A DNA stretch of 64,000 nt, from contig NZ_CAJPUX010000002.1 in the NCBI RefSeq assembly GCF_905397285.1, positions 310,001 through 374,000 of the forward strand, written 5' to 3'. The notes under the pieces are model-generated. The model ran no database searches. It was not told where the DNA came from and saw nothing but the letters and a program-made list of their open reading frames with translations. Below, piece by piece: positions 33,637 through 43,800 of this stretch. This DNA is from Cupriavidus plantarum. GTDB lineage: Bacteria; Pseudomonadota; Gammaproteobacteria; Burkholderiales; Burkholderiaceae. The translations under genes and the position numbers were made by a program. The first letter of the stretch is position 1. Every line of letters begins with the position of its first letter.

Positions 33637-36600
33637 ATGCTGCGCTCAATGCCCCGCGCGTCCCTGCCCCCACGCTCCGTACCCGTGTCCGCCCTTCGCC
33701 AGGCCCGTGCCATCCCGCTGGCGGCCTTCTCCCCGCTTCTTGCTCTGGTACTGTGTCTGCTGCTCGTGGTGACGAACACGTCGTTCGCCGCGCCTGTGCG
33801 CATTCTGGTCATCACGCCCAACACGCATCTGCTGCCTGCCGCGGAAGCGGCCTTCCGGGCGAAGTACGCACATGCCGAGGCGATCGCGGAAATCGAGTTC
33901 TCCGCCACGGCACCGGACCCTGCCCAAATCGCCCGCGCGGACGTGATTCAGACGTGGTACGTCCCGTCCGCCACGCAGCGCGCCATCGGGCTCGCGATGC
34001 GCGCGGCCCACGCCCGTGGCGCACTGCTGCTCGCCACGCCGACGCCGGACGCCGAGGCCGCGTGGGGCGTCAGGGTGGATGCCGCGCGTAACGATGCGGC
34101 GCGGCAGTATTGGGAAGCCGGGGGCGCGGACAACGTCGCCGGATTCTTTGCCTACGCATCGGCGCAGCGCGGCGCGGCCATCGACGTCCCTGCCGTACGG
34201 CCTGCGCCGGCCGCGGGCATTTACCACCCGCGCGCCACGCGGCCCTTCGAGAGCCTCGATGCGTATCTTGCGTGGTATAGAGACCAGGGCGGACCCGAAG
34301 GCGGCATGCCGGCGGACGCACCGCTGGTGGCGCTGGCGTTCTATGCGACGAACTATCGCCAGCGCGATCTGGCGCACATCGACACCCTGATCGCCGCGCT
34401 CGAGCGGCAGGGCGTCTGGGTCGTCCCCGTGTTCGGCTGGCCATTGTCGAGCCTCGACGCGTACCTGACGACGAACGGCGCGGCGAAGGGCGGGACGAAC
34501 GGCGCGGCGAAGGGCGGGGCGAAGGCTTCCCCGATCTCGCTGCTGCTGGCGCTGAACCTGACGATCCCGCGCGCGCAGGACAAGGACTGGCTCGCCGCGC
34601 ACCGGATCCGCGTGATGAACCTCATCGCCACGCGCGACAGTCGCGCCGCGTGGGCGGGCGACGTCCGCGGCATCCCCGGCGACCGCGTGCCGCTGCTCGT
34701 CACCGCGCCCGAGCGCGCGGGCGCCACGGAGCCGATACTGTTCGCCACCCAGGAGGACGTCGATGGCGCAAGGGCAAGTGTCGCGGTGCCCGAGCGTGTG
34801 GACGCCATCGTCGGCCGCGTGCAGCGATGGCTGGCGTTGCGCGCCAAGCCCGCGGCCGACCGCCGCGTTGCGATCCTGTACTACAACAATCCCCCGGGGC
34901 GCGGAAACATCGGCGCGAGTTACCTGGCGACGCTGCCATCGCTCACCGCCATACTCGAACGCCTGCGCACCGCGGGTTACCGCACCGGCACGCATCTGCC
35001 GGACACCGCCACGCTGACGCGCCTGCTCGAGGCCAACGGCCGCAACGTCGAAACCTGGTCGCCCGGCGAACTCGACGCCATGGCGCGCGCGGGGCACGTG
35101 ACGCTGCTGCCCGTGTCGCAATACCGCAAGTGGTTCGACGAGCTCCCTCCCGCGTTCCGCGACGCGGTCACGCGTGCGTGGGGTCCGCCCGAACGCAACC
35201 CGTTGATGCTCACGCGCGCGGGCTCGTCCGACCCGGAACCCGCCTTCGTCATCCCCGGCCTCCGCTTCGGCAACCTGTTCGTCGGCCCGCAGCCGTTGCG
35301 GTCAACGTTCGCGCGCGCGCAGGACACGTCGCACGATCTGCTCACGCCGCCGCCGCATTCCTACATCGCCGCATACCTCTGGTACCGCCACGCCTTCGGC
35401 GCCGACGCGGTCGTGCACGTCGGCCGTCATGGCACGCTGGAATGGCTCCCGGGCAAGCAGGTCGGCCTCTCCGGCGACGACAGCGCGGAGGTGTTGCTCG
35501 GCGGACTGCCCAACCCCTACGTCTACATCCAGGACGGCGGCGGAGAAGCGATCCAGGCCAAGCGACGCAGCGCCGCCGTGCTCGTCAGCCATCTGTCGCC
35601 GCTGCTCGCCAACGCGGGCCAGCCGCCGGCGCTGGCGCAACTCGACACGGCCATCGAGCAGGAGGCCGCCACGCGCGACGCGTCGCCGGAACTGGCTCGC
35701 GAGTACCGCGCACAGGCCATCGCCCAGGTGCGTGAGCTCGGCCTCGACAAGCAACTCGGGCTCGATCCCAATGCGCCATGGGACACCATTGAGCCCACGA
35801 TCCACACCTTCCTGCACCGCGTGGAGGCGGAGCCCGTGCCGCTGGGCATCCACGCGCTCGGCGAGATGCCGCCGCTCCGCGAGCAGGAGGACGCGCTCGC
35901 CACGATGCTCGCCGCGCGATTCAGCCCCGCTCAGGCCCGCGCCATCGGCGCCCCTCGCCTCCGCGAGTGGGCCGCCGCGCTCGTCGCCGGACGCGAGCCC
36001 TCGCTGGACGGCCTGCCGGCGTCGAACAACGACACCGAGGCTGCCGGTGCAGCCATCGCCACGGCGCGGACATGGCTGGCCGACCTGCGCATTTCGCCGT
36101 CACGCGAGCTCGACGGTCTGCTCACCGTGCTGAACGGCGACTACCTTCCAAGCGGTCCGCTGGGCGACCCTGTCCGCACGCCGGACTCGCTCCCTACGGG
36201 CCGCAACCTCCACGCTTTCGATGGCGCCCAAATCCCCACCCGTGCCGCATGGGCGCTCGGCAAGACCATGGCCGAGCAGACGCTCGCGCGCTATCGCAAG
36301 GAGAACGGCACGCTCCCCGAGTCCGTCTCGATGGTCCTGTGGTACGGCGAGACCGAGCGGCACCAGGGCGCGATGGAAGCCGAAGCGATGTACCTGATGG
36401 GCGTCACCCCGGTCTGGAACGCCCGCGGCATCGTCGAAGACGTCAAGCTGATACCCGACAGCGAACTCGGCCGCCCCCGGGTGAACGTGGTGCTGACCAT
36501 CTCCGGCATCTACCGCGACGGTTTCGGCGACAAGGTGGCGCTGCTCGACAAGGCCGCGCGACTGGCCGCCGCCGCCGGCGACAACGCCATCAGCCGCCAC

Positions 36601-37887
36601 GACCGCGCGGTCAAAGACGCCCTCATCGCACAGGGCGCCGACGCGGACAAGGCGAGCCGCCTCGCCCGCGCGCGCGTCTTCGCCGCCGCCCCCGGCAGCT
36701 ACGCCATCGGCGTCCAGCAAATGGTCGAGCAAAGCCGGGATGTCCAGCCACCGGCCGGGGACGCGCAACCCGGCACGCACGGCAACCGCAACGCGCTGGC
36801 GGAGCTGTACCTGCACGCGATGAACCACGCGTACTCCGCCGAAGGATGGGGCGACACGGGTCCGGCGGCATTGGCCAGCCACCTGCGCGGCAATCAAGCC
36901 GTACTGTTCTCGCGCACCAGCACGCTATACGGCGCGCTCGACAACGACGACACGTACCAATATGCGGGCGGTCTCGTCGCCGCCACGCGCGCGGTAACGG
37001 GGCAGGCGCCGCCGTTGTGGCTCCACAACCTCCGCACCGCCGGCGATGCGCGCACCGTCGATGCCCGCACGTGGCTCGCTACCGAACTCAACGCCCGCCA
37101 GTGGAATCCCAAATGGATCGTCGCGATGCAACGCTCGGGCTATGCGGGCGCGCGCGAGATCCAGCGCGAGGTCGAACACCTCTATGGGTTTCAGGCCACC
37201 GTGCCCGAACAGATGTCGGGCACGTTCTGGCAGCGCACCTACGACGTGTACGTGGCCGACAGCCTGCGCCTCGGCATGGACCGCTTCTTCCGCGCGTCCA
37301 ATCCGCACGCGATGCAGGCCATGCTCGCCCGGCTCATCGAAGTGGACCGGCAGGGCAGCTACCGCTTCAGCGAGCGCGAGCGCGCCGAGCTGCTGCGCCG
37401 CTATGCGGCATCGGTCCGGCACGATGGGCTGTCGTGTACCGCGAATACGTGCGGCAACCCCGTGCTGATGGCGCATATCGGGCGCACGTTGCGGCAGGCG
37501 CGTGTCGACCCCGCCACGATGCACGATGTGGGTCGGCAGTTTGCGGCGGCGATGGTGGCGGGTCCACGGCCGGATGCCACTACGCAGACCGCTACGCAGA
37601 CCGCTACGCAGACCGCGCCGATGCATGTGGTCCGTGCGCCTGCCACGCCGCATGCCAGCCCTGCCCTCCGTCCCACACCAAGCCTGCCCCGCGACGCGTC
37701 TTCAACGCCCACCCCCGCCGTGTCCACCCCAGCCGCGCCCATTCAAGGCATCCGACTGGAACCGGTCACCCCGGCCGCCGCATCGCCATCGCCCGTCGCT
37801 GCCCCATGGCGCCTCGGCGCTCTCGCATTCACGCTGCTCGCATTCCTCATGGGTGCGGCGGCCGCATGGCGCCGCACCGTCCGCTAG
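33637..37887 (+). CDS. CobN-like metallochelatase paralog, exported and membrane anchored
   Basis: A 1416-residue CobN/BchH-superfamily protein with an unusual topology. An N-terminal signal peptide (hydrophobic core PLLALVLCLLLVV, predicted cut after SFA at about residue 51) and a C-terminal helix (about 1393-1411, then WRRTVR) suggest a periplasmic protein anchored in the inner membrane. The chelatase core is intact: His594 in HVGRHGTLEWLPGKQVGLS, GGEAIQAKRRSAAVLVSHL, and PTGRNLHAFD. Canonical CobN is cytosolic and works with ATPase partners. Exported CobN relatives such as HmuS in Bacteroidetes act on haem; whether this one inserts or removes metal is unknown. Two low-complexity repeats lie inside. 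Start uncertain: an ATG four codons on, or a GTG 16 codons upstream, are alternatives. Confidence 0.85.
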   Translation: MLRSMPRASLPPRSVPVSALRQARAIPLAAFSPLLALVLCLLLVVTNTSFAAPVRILVITPNTHLLPAAEAAFRAKYAHAEAIAEIEFSATAPDPAQIARADVIQTWYVPSATQRAIGLAMRAAHARGALLLATPTPDAEAAWGVRVDAARNDAARQYWEAGGADNVAGFFAYASAQRGAAIDVPAVRPAPAAGIYHPRATRPFESLDAYLAWYRDQGGPEGGMPADAPLVALAFYATNYRQRDLAHIDTLIAALERQGVWVVPVFGWPLSSLDAYLTTNGAAKGGTNGAAKGGAKASPISLLLALNLTIPRAQDKDWLAAHRIRVMNLIATRDSRAAWAGDVRGIPGDRVPLLVTAPERAGATEPILFATQEDVDGARASVAVPERVDAIVGRVQRWLALRAKPAADRRVAILYYNNPPGRGNIGASYLATLPSLTAILERLRTAGYRTGTHLPDTATLTRLLEANGRNVETWSPGELDAMARAGHVTLLPVSQYRKWFDELPPAFRDAVTRAWGPPERNPLMLTRAGSSDPEPAFVIPGLRFGNLFVGPQPLRSTFARAQDTSHDLLTPPPHSYIAAYLWYRHAFGADAVVHVGRHGTLEWLPGKQVGLSGDDSAEVLLGGLPNPYVYIQDGGGEAIQAKRRSAAVLVSHLSPLLANAGQPPALAQLDTAIEQEAATRDASPELAREYRAQAIAQVRELGLDKQLGLDPNAPWDTIEPTIHTFLHRVEAEPVPLGIHALGEMPPLREQEDALATMLAARFSPAQARAIGAPRLREWAAALVAGREPSLDGLPASNNDTEAAGAAIATARTWLADLRISPSRELDGLLTVLNGDYLPSGPLGDPVRTPDSLPTGRNLHAFDGAQIPTRAAWALGKTMAEQTLARYRKENGTLPESVSMVLWYGETERHQGAMEAEAMYLMGVTPVWNARGIVEDVKLIPDSELGRPRVNVVLTISGIYRDGFGDKVALLDKAARLAAAAGDNAISRHDRAVKDALIAQGADADKASRLARARVFAAAPGSYAIGVQQMVEQSRDVQPPAGDAQPGTHGNRNALAELYLHAMNHAYSAEGWGDTGPAALASHLRGNQAVLFSRTSTLYGALDNDDTYQYAGGLVAATRAVTGQAPPLWLHNLRTAGDARTVDARTWLATELNARQWNPKWIVAMQRSGYAGAREIQREVEHLYGFQATVPEQMSGTFWQRTYDVYVADSLRLGMDRFFRASNPHAMQAMLARLIEVDRQGSYRFSERERAELLRRYAASVRHDGLSCTANTCGNPVLMAHIGRTLRQARVDPATMHDVGRQFAAAMVAGPRPDATTQTATQTATQTAPMHVVRAPATPHASPALRPTPSLPRDASSTPTPAVSTPAAPIQGIRLEPVTPAAASPSPVAAPWRLGALAFTLLAFLMGAAAAWRRTVR
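34471..34518 (+). repeat. 24-bp direct repeat inside the CobN-like gene
   Basis: Two in-frame copies of a 24-base unit encode TNGAAKGG twice (the end of the second copy reads GAKAS). It is a Gly/Ala/Lys loop inserted in the N-terminal region and probably variable in copy number between strains. Confidence 0.75.
37581..37616 (+). repeat. 12-bp tandem repeat, three units, in the CobN-like gene
   Basis: Three copies of TACGCAGACCGC encode an ATQT repeat in the disordered Pro/Thr/Ala linker between the chelatase core and the C-terminal membrane helix. Confidence 0.75.
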
Positions 37888-38027
37888 GTACCTGAAAGGT
37901 TACCCCCCCCCCGGGGCGTCTACAGACGGGTCTACAGACGGCGCCCGCCCTGCCGATATTGCCCGAGGGACCGGCCTTCAGAGCCCGGTGCCCGATAAAA
38001 CCAAAACGGCAGAACGGGGAAAGAAAC

Positions 38028-39695
38028 ATGCGTGCGCGCAATGACATCAATTGGGGCGCGATGGCCGCCTTGACACTAAGCGCGGCGCTGGCTGCATGCG
38101 GCGGCGGCGGTGGCGACAGCGGTCCGGCACCGACCGGCACGCCCGCCACGACGGTCACGCCGCCGCCACCGGCGGTGACGATCGCATCCGCCTGCGGCGG
38201 CTGTGCCGCGGTGGACGCCAACACGTATGCCGGCAGCGGCACCGGCGTGTGGGAAGCCAGCAACGATTCGCAGTCGGCCATCGATGTGCCGGTCAGCATC
38301 GCGGGCCTCAATGGCCAGGATGTGTCGCTCGTCTTCACGAACGACAGCGCCGTCGCGCAGGCCATGCCCGCGATCTCGCTGACGGCATCGCGCTTCCCGG
38401 CGGCGTTGCAAAGCCTGCAACTCGACGGCGGCACGCAGGAGGCGGACGCCACGAAGCGAATGATCTCGGATTTCAACCGCAGCGGCTGGGCGAACCTTGT
38501 CGGCGACAAGCGTCCGCAATCGTCGTCCATCGCGCCGCAAGCGCCGAGCTTCAGCACGCTGACCAGCGCGCGCACGTGGTATCACGCGGACAACAGTGCG
38601 CGCACGGCGACGCTGCGCAAGCAGGTGTCGACGTCCGACGGCATCACGGTCAACTTCTGGGTGGAGAACGGCGAGGAAGGCAGCGGCAGAATCGACGCGA
38701 CGATCCTCGACAGCCTGGCGGCCGCGTATGCCGGCTCCGGCGGCATCTACGACATGCTCAAGTCCGTCGGCGGCGCGATGTGGGGCACGCAGCCGTTTTC
38801 GACGCTGATCGATGGCAGCGGCCAGCCGATCGACATCGTGATCCTGAACTTCGATCGCAACAACCAGCCATACGAACTCGTAGGCTACTTCTATGCGCGC
38901 AACAACTTCAAGCGCGCGAGCCAGCCGTACAGCAACGAGTCCATCTCGCTCTACCTAGATTCGGAGACGCTCTACCTCGCGGGCGCGGCCGGCATGCAGC
39001 AGATGCGCATGACCATGGCCCACGAAGGCATGCACATGCAGAACTTTTACCGCCGCGGCGTGCAGCAATCGAGCGTCTACATGTACGACACGTGGCTCGA
39101 GGAGGCGACGGCGATGATGATGGAAGACTTCGCCAGCTTCACCATCGATCCGACGTACAACGCCATTCGCGATGTGCGCTTCCGCGACTATGTGGCCTAT
39201 GGCGCGGGCTCGTACAACTGCAACCTCACGGTCTGGCGGCCGTTCGACGCCAACGTCTGCGACAGCTATTCGGTGTCCGGCGCGTTCGGCAGCTTCCTGA
39301 ACCGCCAGCTCGGCCTCGCGTTCTACCGCAACCTGCTGAGCAACTTCAGCACGACGAACTCGGTGGGCGTGCTCGATGCGGCCATCCGCTCGGTGCAGCC
39401 GGGGTCCGGCTTCCTGCAGCAGTTCGCCGCATGGAGCGCGACGGCCGGCTCGCTGATGCCCGCCAGCGCGAGCCCGGCGGGGTACGGCTATCCCGTGCGT
39501 GCGGAGGGCGGCTTCGTGCTGCCGCAGATCGATCCGGCGTCTTACGCCGCCAGGCGCACGTTGACCGCAGCGGTGCCGCAGATGCTGCAGGCCTATGCAA
39601 GCCTGCCGATCGTGCGGCAGGCCGTGCGCGGCACGTACCGCGAGACCGTGCGCGTGCCGGCCGGGACGCAACTGTCCATCGTCGTGCATGACTGA
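38028..39695 (+). CDS. M30-like zinc metallopeptidase lipoprotein
   Basis: A 555-residue lipoprotein. The signal peptide ends in LAAC with Cys24 lipidated, followed by Gly-rich and Thr/Pro linkers. The catalytic site is His332-Glu333-x2-His336 (AHEGMHMQNF), with WLEEATAMMMEDFA 22 residues later providing the third zinc ligand (Glu358/359), the layout of the M30 (hyicolysin-like) group. The N-terminal 200 residues look like a beta-sandwich. It would act at the cell surface or in the periplasm; the substrate is unknown. It lies 140 bases after the exported CobN-like gene and 62 before cobW, inside the chelatase region. The GAAAG upstream of the ATG is a plausible ribosome site. Confidence 0.8.
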   Translation: MRARNDINWGAMAALTLSAALAACGGGGGDSGPAPTGTPATTVTPPPPAVTIASACGGCAAVDANTYAGSGTGVWEASNDSQSAIDVPVSIAGLNGQDVSLVFTNDSAVAQAMPAISLTASRFPAALQSLQLDGGTQEADATKRMISDFNRSGWANLVGDKRPQSSSIAPQAPSFSTLTSARTWYHADNSARTATLRKQVSTSDGITVNFWVENGEEGSGRIDATILDSLAAAYAGSGGIYDMLKSVGGAMWGTQPFSTLIDGSGQPIDIVILNFDRNNQPYELVGYFYARNNFKRASQPYSNESISLYLDSETLYLAGAAGMQQMRMTMAHEGMHMQNFYRRGVQQSSVYMYDTWLEEATAMMMEDFASFTIDPTYNAIRDVRFRDYVAYGAGSYNCNLTVWRPFDANVCDSYSVSGAFGSFLNRQLGLAFYRNLLSNFSTTNSVGVLDAAIRSVQPGSGFLQQFAAWSATAGSLMPASASPAGYGYPVRAEGGFVLPQIDPASYAARRTLTAAVPQMLQAYASLPIVRQAVRGTYRETVRVPAGTQLSIVVHD

Positions 39696-39757
39696 GTTGG
39701 GCTCTGCTATGCTGGTCGCCTTTGCGAAATCCTTCGCGGCACTACCCTCCGACCGGC

Positions 39758-40837
39758 ATGCAAACCAACAAAAACACCGCCAAGATTCCGGCAACGATCG
39801 TCACCGGTTTCCTTGGCAGCGGCAAGACGACGCTCCTGCGCCATCTCCTCGATAACGCCAACGGGCGCCGCATCGCGGTGATCGTCAACGAGTTCGGCGA
39901 ACTCGGCATCGACGGCGAAATCCTGAAGGGCTGCGGCATCGGCTGCGACGACGCGGGCGAACCGACTGGCCAGCTCTATGAGCTGGCCAACGGCTGCCTT
40001 TGCTGCACGGTGCAGGAAGAGTTCTACCCGGTGATGGAGCAACTGCTCGAACGCCGCGATCAGATCGATCACGTGCTGATCGAGACGTCGGGCCTGGCGC
40101 TGCCGAAACCTCTCGTGCAGGCCTTCCATTGGCCGAGCATCCGCAATGCGTTCACGGTGGACGCCGTGGTGACCGTGGTCGATGGCCCGGCCGCCGCGGC
40201 GGGCCAGTTCGCGGCCAACCCCGTCGCCGTCGATGCGCAGCGCCGCGCCGATCCCAACCTCGACCATGAGTCGCCGCTGCATGAACTGTTCGAGGACCAG
40301 CTCGGCAGCGCGGACCTCGTCATCCTGAACAAGATCGATCTGATGGACGACGCGCAGCGCGCGCAGGTGGAAGCGCTCGTGCGACCCGAGATCCCGGCCG
40401 AGGTCAAGATCGTGCCGGCGCAGGGTGGCCGCATCGACGTGAACCTGCTGCTGGGCCTGAACCGCGCGTCGGAGGACACGATTCACCTGCGCGTCGATCA
40501 TCATGGCGATGGCGACGACCCCGACCATCATCACGACGAGTTCGACTCGGTGGTGGTGGAAGCCGGCGACGTCGATCGCGATCTGCTGGTGGCGGCGCTG
40601 GGGCAGCTCGTGCAGTCGCATACCATCTACCGCATCAAGGGGTTCGTCGCGCTGCCGGGCAAGCCCATGCGGCTCGTCGTGCATGGCGTGGGCCAGCGCT
40701 TCGACAGCTACTTCGACCGCGCGTGGCGGGCCGAGGAAAGCCGCCGGACGCGCGTGGTGCTGATTGGGCAGGACCTCGACCACGGCACGCTGCAAGCTGA
40801 ACTCGACAAAGCGTTGGCCAACCCCGCGCACGCCTGA
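39758..40837 (+). CDS. cobW: CobW-type GTP-dependent metallochaperone
   Basis: A 359-residue cytosolic G3E GTPase. Walker A GFLGSGKTT (17-25), the metal-binding GCLCC motif (Cys80, Cys82, Cys83), ETSGLALPKPLVQAF, and the guanine-specificity NKIDL are all present. A His/Asp-rich loop (DHHGDGDDPDHHHDEFD, about 248-264) adds metal-binding capacity. The CobW_C domain follows (YRIKGFVALPGKPMRLVVHGVGQRFD). CobW delivers cobalt to CobN for corrin synthesis; the cobN start is three bases past the stop, consistent with this. Zinc or another metal is possible if the cluster serves a different tetrapyrrole. Confidence 0.93.
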   Translation: MQTNKNTAKIPATIVTGFLGSGKTTLLRHLLDNANGRRIAVIVNEFGELGIDGEILKGCGIGCDDAGEPTGQLYELANGCLCCTVQEEFYPVMEQLLERRDQIDHVLIETSGLALPKPLVQAFHWPSIRNAFTVDAVVTVVDGPAAAAGQFAANPVAVDAQRRADPNLDHESPLHELFEDQLGSADLVILNKIDLMDDAQRAQVEALVRPEIPAEVKIVPAQGGRIDVNLLLGLNRASEDTIHLRVDHHGDGDDPDHHHDEFDSVVVEAGDVDRDLLVAALGQLVQSHTIYRIKGFVALPGKPMRLVVHGVGQRFDSYFDRAWRAEESRRTRVVLIGQDLDHGTLQAELDKALANPAHA

Positions 40838-40840
40838 TCC

Positions 40841-43800
40841 ATGCACCTGCTGTCCACCCGGCCAGGCGGGTTTGTCGAGGACAACGCGATCGTCCTCCGG
40901 ATCGAGCAGACACCCGGGGACATCGTCGTACTCAGCGCGGCCGACACTACGCTCTCGCTGCTGGCGAGCGTGGTGCCGCGCCTTGGCGAAGGATTTCCTT
41001 CCGTGCGCCTGGCTAACCAGATGTATCTGCGCCAGCCCGCGTCCCTCGATCTCTATGTGGACGAAGTCCTTCAGCATGCGCGCGTGGTGGTCGTCGATCA
41101 TCTGGGCGGTGCGAGCGACTGGGCTTATGGCCTGGAGCGTTTGCCGGAACTGGCGCGCGCACGCCGCCAGTTGCTCGTCATGGCGTCAGGCGATCTCGCC
41201 GAGGACGAGAACCTTGCCCGTCACGGCAATGCGCCCGCCGCGTTGACGCATCGGCTCTGGCAGTACCTGCGGGAGGGCGGGGCGGGGAATGCGGAGCAGT
41301 TCTTCCGCTGCCTTGGCCATCACGCGTTCGGCTTTGGCGAGCCTGCGTTGCCACCTCGGGTCTTGCCGCAGGCGGCGCTCTATCACCGCGATCACGGCGT
41401 GGCCACGCTCGATGACTGGGCGCGGGAATGGCGGGCGCGCGGACTCGCTGACGCGCCTGTCGTAGCGGTGCTGTTCTATCGCTCGCATCTGCAGGCCGGC
41501 AATACCGAGGTATTCGATGCCTTGTGCGCGGCGTTGATGGATGCGGGGCTACGGCCCTTGCCCGTTGCGCTGACCTCGCTCAAGGAACCGATCTGCCGGG
41601 ACGTGCTGCAGCAGCTGTGCGATACGCATGCGGTGTCGCTCGTGCTCAATACCACCGCGTTCTCCGCGGGCTCGCCCGATGCGGGCGAGGGCGATGGCGT
41701 GGTGATCGCGAACGATGCGCCAGTGTTGCAGGTGATCCTGTCCGGCGGCAATCGCGAGGACTGGCTTGCCGATAGCCAGGGGCTCGGCACGCGCGATATC
41801 GCCATGCACGTGGCATTGCCCGAGGTCGATGGCCGCATCATCACGCGGGCGATCAGCTTCAAGGGGCTCGCCTATCGCTGCCCGCATACCGAAGCCGATA
41901 TCGTGCGTTATCAGCCCGATGTGGAACGCGTGGCATTTGTCGCCGAGCTCGCGCGCCGGTGGTGCCGGTTGCGGGCGCTGCCCAATGCCGAAAAGCGCGT
42001 GGCGCTGATCATGGCGAACTATCCCGCCAGCGAGGGGCGCATCGGCAATGGCGTGGGGCTCGATACGCCGGCGTCCGTCGTGCGCATCCTGTCGCTGCTC
42101 GCGTCCGAGGGATACACCGTAGAGGCGTTGCCTGCCGATGGCGAGGCGCTGATGCAGGCGCTGACACGCGGCGTCACCAACGACCTCGACCAGCATGCGG
42201 TGCGGCCGGCTTTCCAGAGTCTGGCGATGTCGCGCTACCGGGCGTGGTTTGCATCGTTGCCGCGGGAGAACCGCGATGCGGTGATCGCGCGATGGGGCGA
42301 GCCCGAGCAGGATCCGATGGTGCGCGCGGGCCGCTTCATGATTGCCGGCGTGCGGAGCGGGCATCTGTTCATCGGCATTCAGCCCGCGCGCGCGTACGAG
42401 GTGGACGACTACGCCAGCTATCACGACGCGGAGCTCGTGCCGCCGCATGGCTATCTCGCGTTCTATCTCTGGTTGCGCGACGTGTTCGCGATCGATGCGG
42501 TGGTGCATGTGGGCAAGCATGGCAACCTCGAGTGGCTGCCGGGCAAGAGCGTGGCATTGTCGGCGTCCTGCTGGCCCGACGCGATTCTCGGGCCGTTGCC
42601 GCATTTGTATCCCTTCATCGTCAACGACCCGGGCGAGGGCGCGCAGGCCAAACGCCGCGCGCAGGCGGTGATCATCGACCATCTGATGCCGCCGCTGACG
42701 CGGGCGGAGAACTACGGCCCGCTACAAGACCTCGAGCGGCAGGTGGACGAATACTACGAAGCCCTGACGGTCGATCCGCGACGCGCGAAGCTGTTGCGGC
42801 GCTTGATCCTCGATACCATCATGCGGCAGCAGTTGCATCGGGAACTGGGATTCGATGCGCCGGCGGGCGGCGACGACGAGGATGCGCTGCTGAATCGTAC
42901 CGACGCGTGGCTGTGCGAGCTCAAGGAATCCCAAATCCGCGATGGGCTGCACACCTTCGGCACGTCCCCCAGCGGTATCCAACGCCGTGACACACTGGCC
43001 GCGCTGGCTCGCTTCCCGGCGGCCGGCGGCGTGGGGCTGCTCCATGCATTGGCGGATGACCTCGGGCTCGGCTTCGACCCGCTCGGCGCCGACTGGTCCG
43101 AACCATGGCAAGGGCCACGGCCCGCGCTGTTGAGTTGCCTGGACGCCGGTCCATGGCGCCACCACGGCGACACGCGCGAGCGGCTGGAGTTGCTCGCGCT
43201 GAAGTTGCTGGACGACATGTTGCTGGAGGAGATGCTGGGCGAAGACGCCGAAAGGGAGGAGCGCCCGGACCTGCCGCGCACGCGTCTCGCCCTCGACCAC
43301 ATCCACACGGTCCTTCTCCCCAGGCTCGACGCCTGCGGAGAACAGGAGCTCCGCCAACTTGCCCGTGGCCTGAGCGGGCGGTTCGTGCCCCCGGGCCCCA
43401 GCGGCGCCCCCTCGCGTGGCCGGCCCGACGTCCTCCCCACGGGCCGCAATTTTTACTCGGTGGATACCCGCGCCGTTCCCACGCAAACCGCATGGACGCT
43501 AGGCGTCCGCGCCGCCGATCAACTCGTCGAGCGGCACCTGCAGGAGCATGGGGAGTATCCGAACGCCGTCGGCCTCTCCGTCTGGGGTACCGCCACCATG
43601 CGCACCGGTGGCGACGATATCGCGCAAGCCATGGCGCTGCTGGGCGTGCGCCCCAAATGGGCGCCCGGCAGCCACCGCGTCGTCGACTTCGAGATCCTGC
43701 CGGTCTCGACGTTCAACCGCCCCCGCATCGACGTGACACTGCGTGTATCCGGCTTCTTTCGCGATGCCTTCCCGGGCCTCGTCCAGCTGTTCGACGCCGC

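Noticed and set aside
37888..38027. Possible cobalamin riboswitch near the chelatase genes
   Set aside because: I searched this gap, the cobW upstream gap and 33160-33636 by eye for the conserved B12-box core and did not find it.
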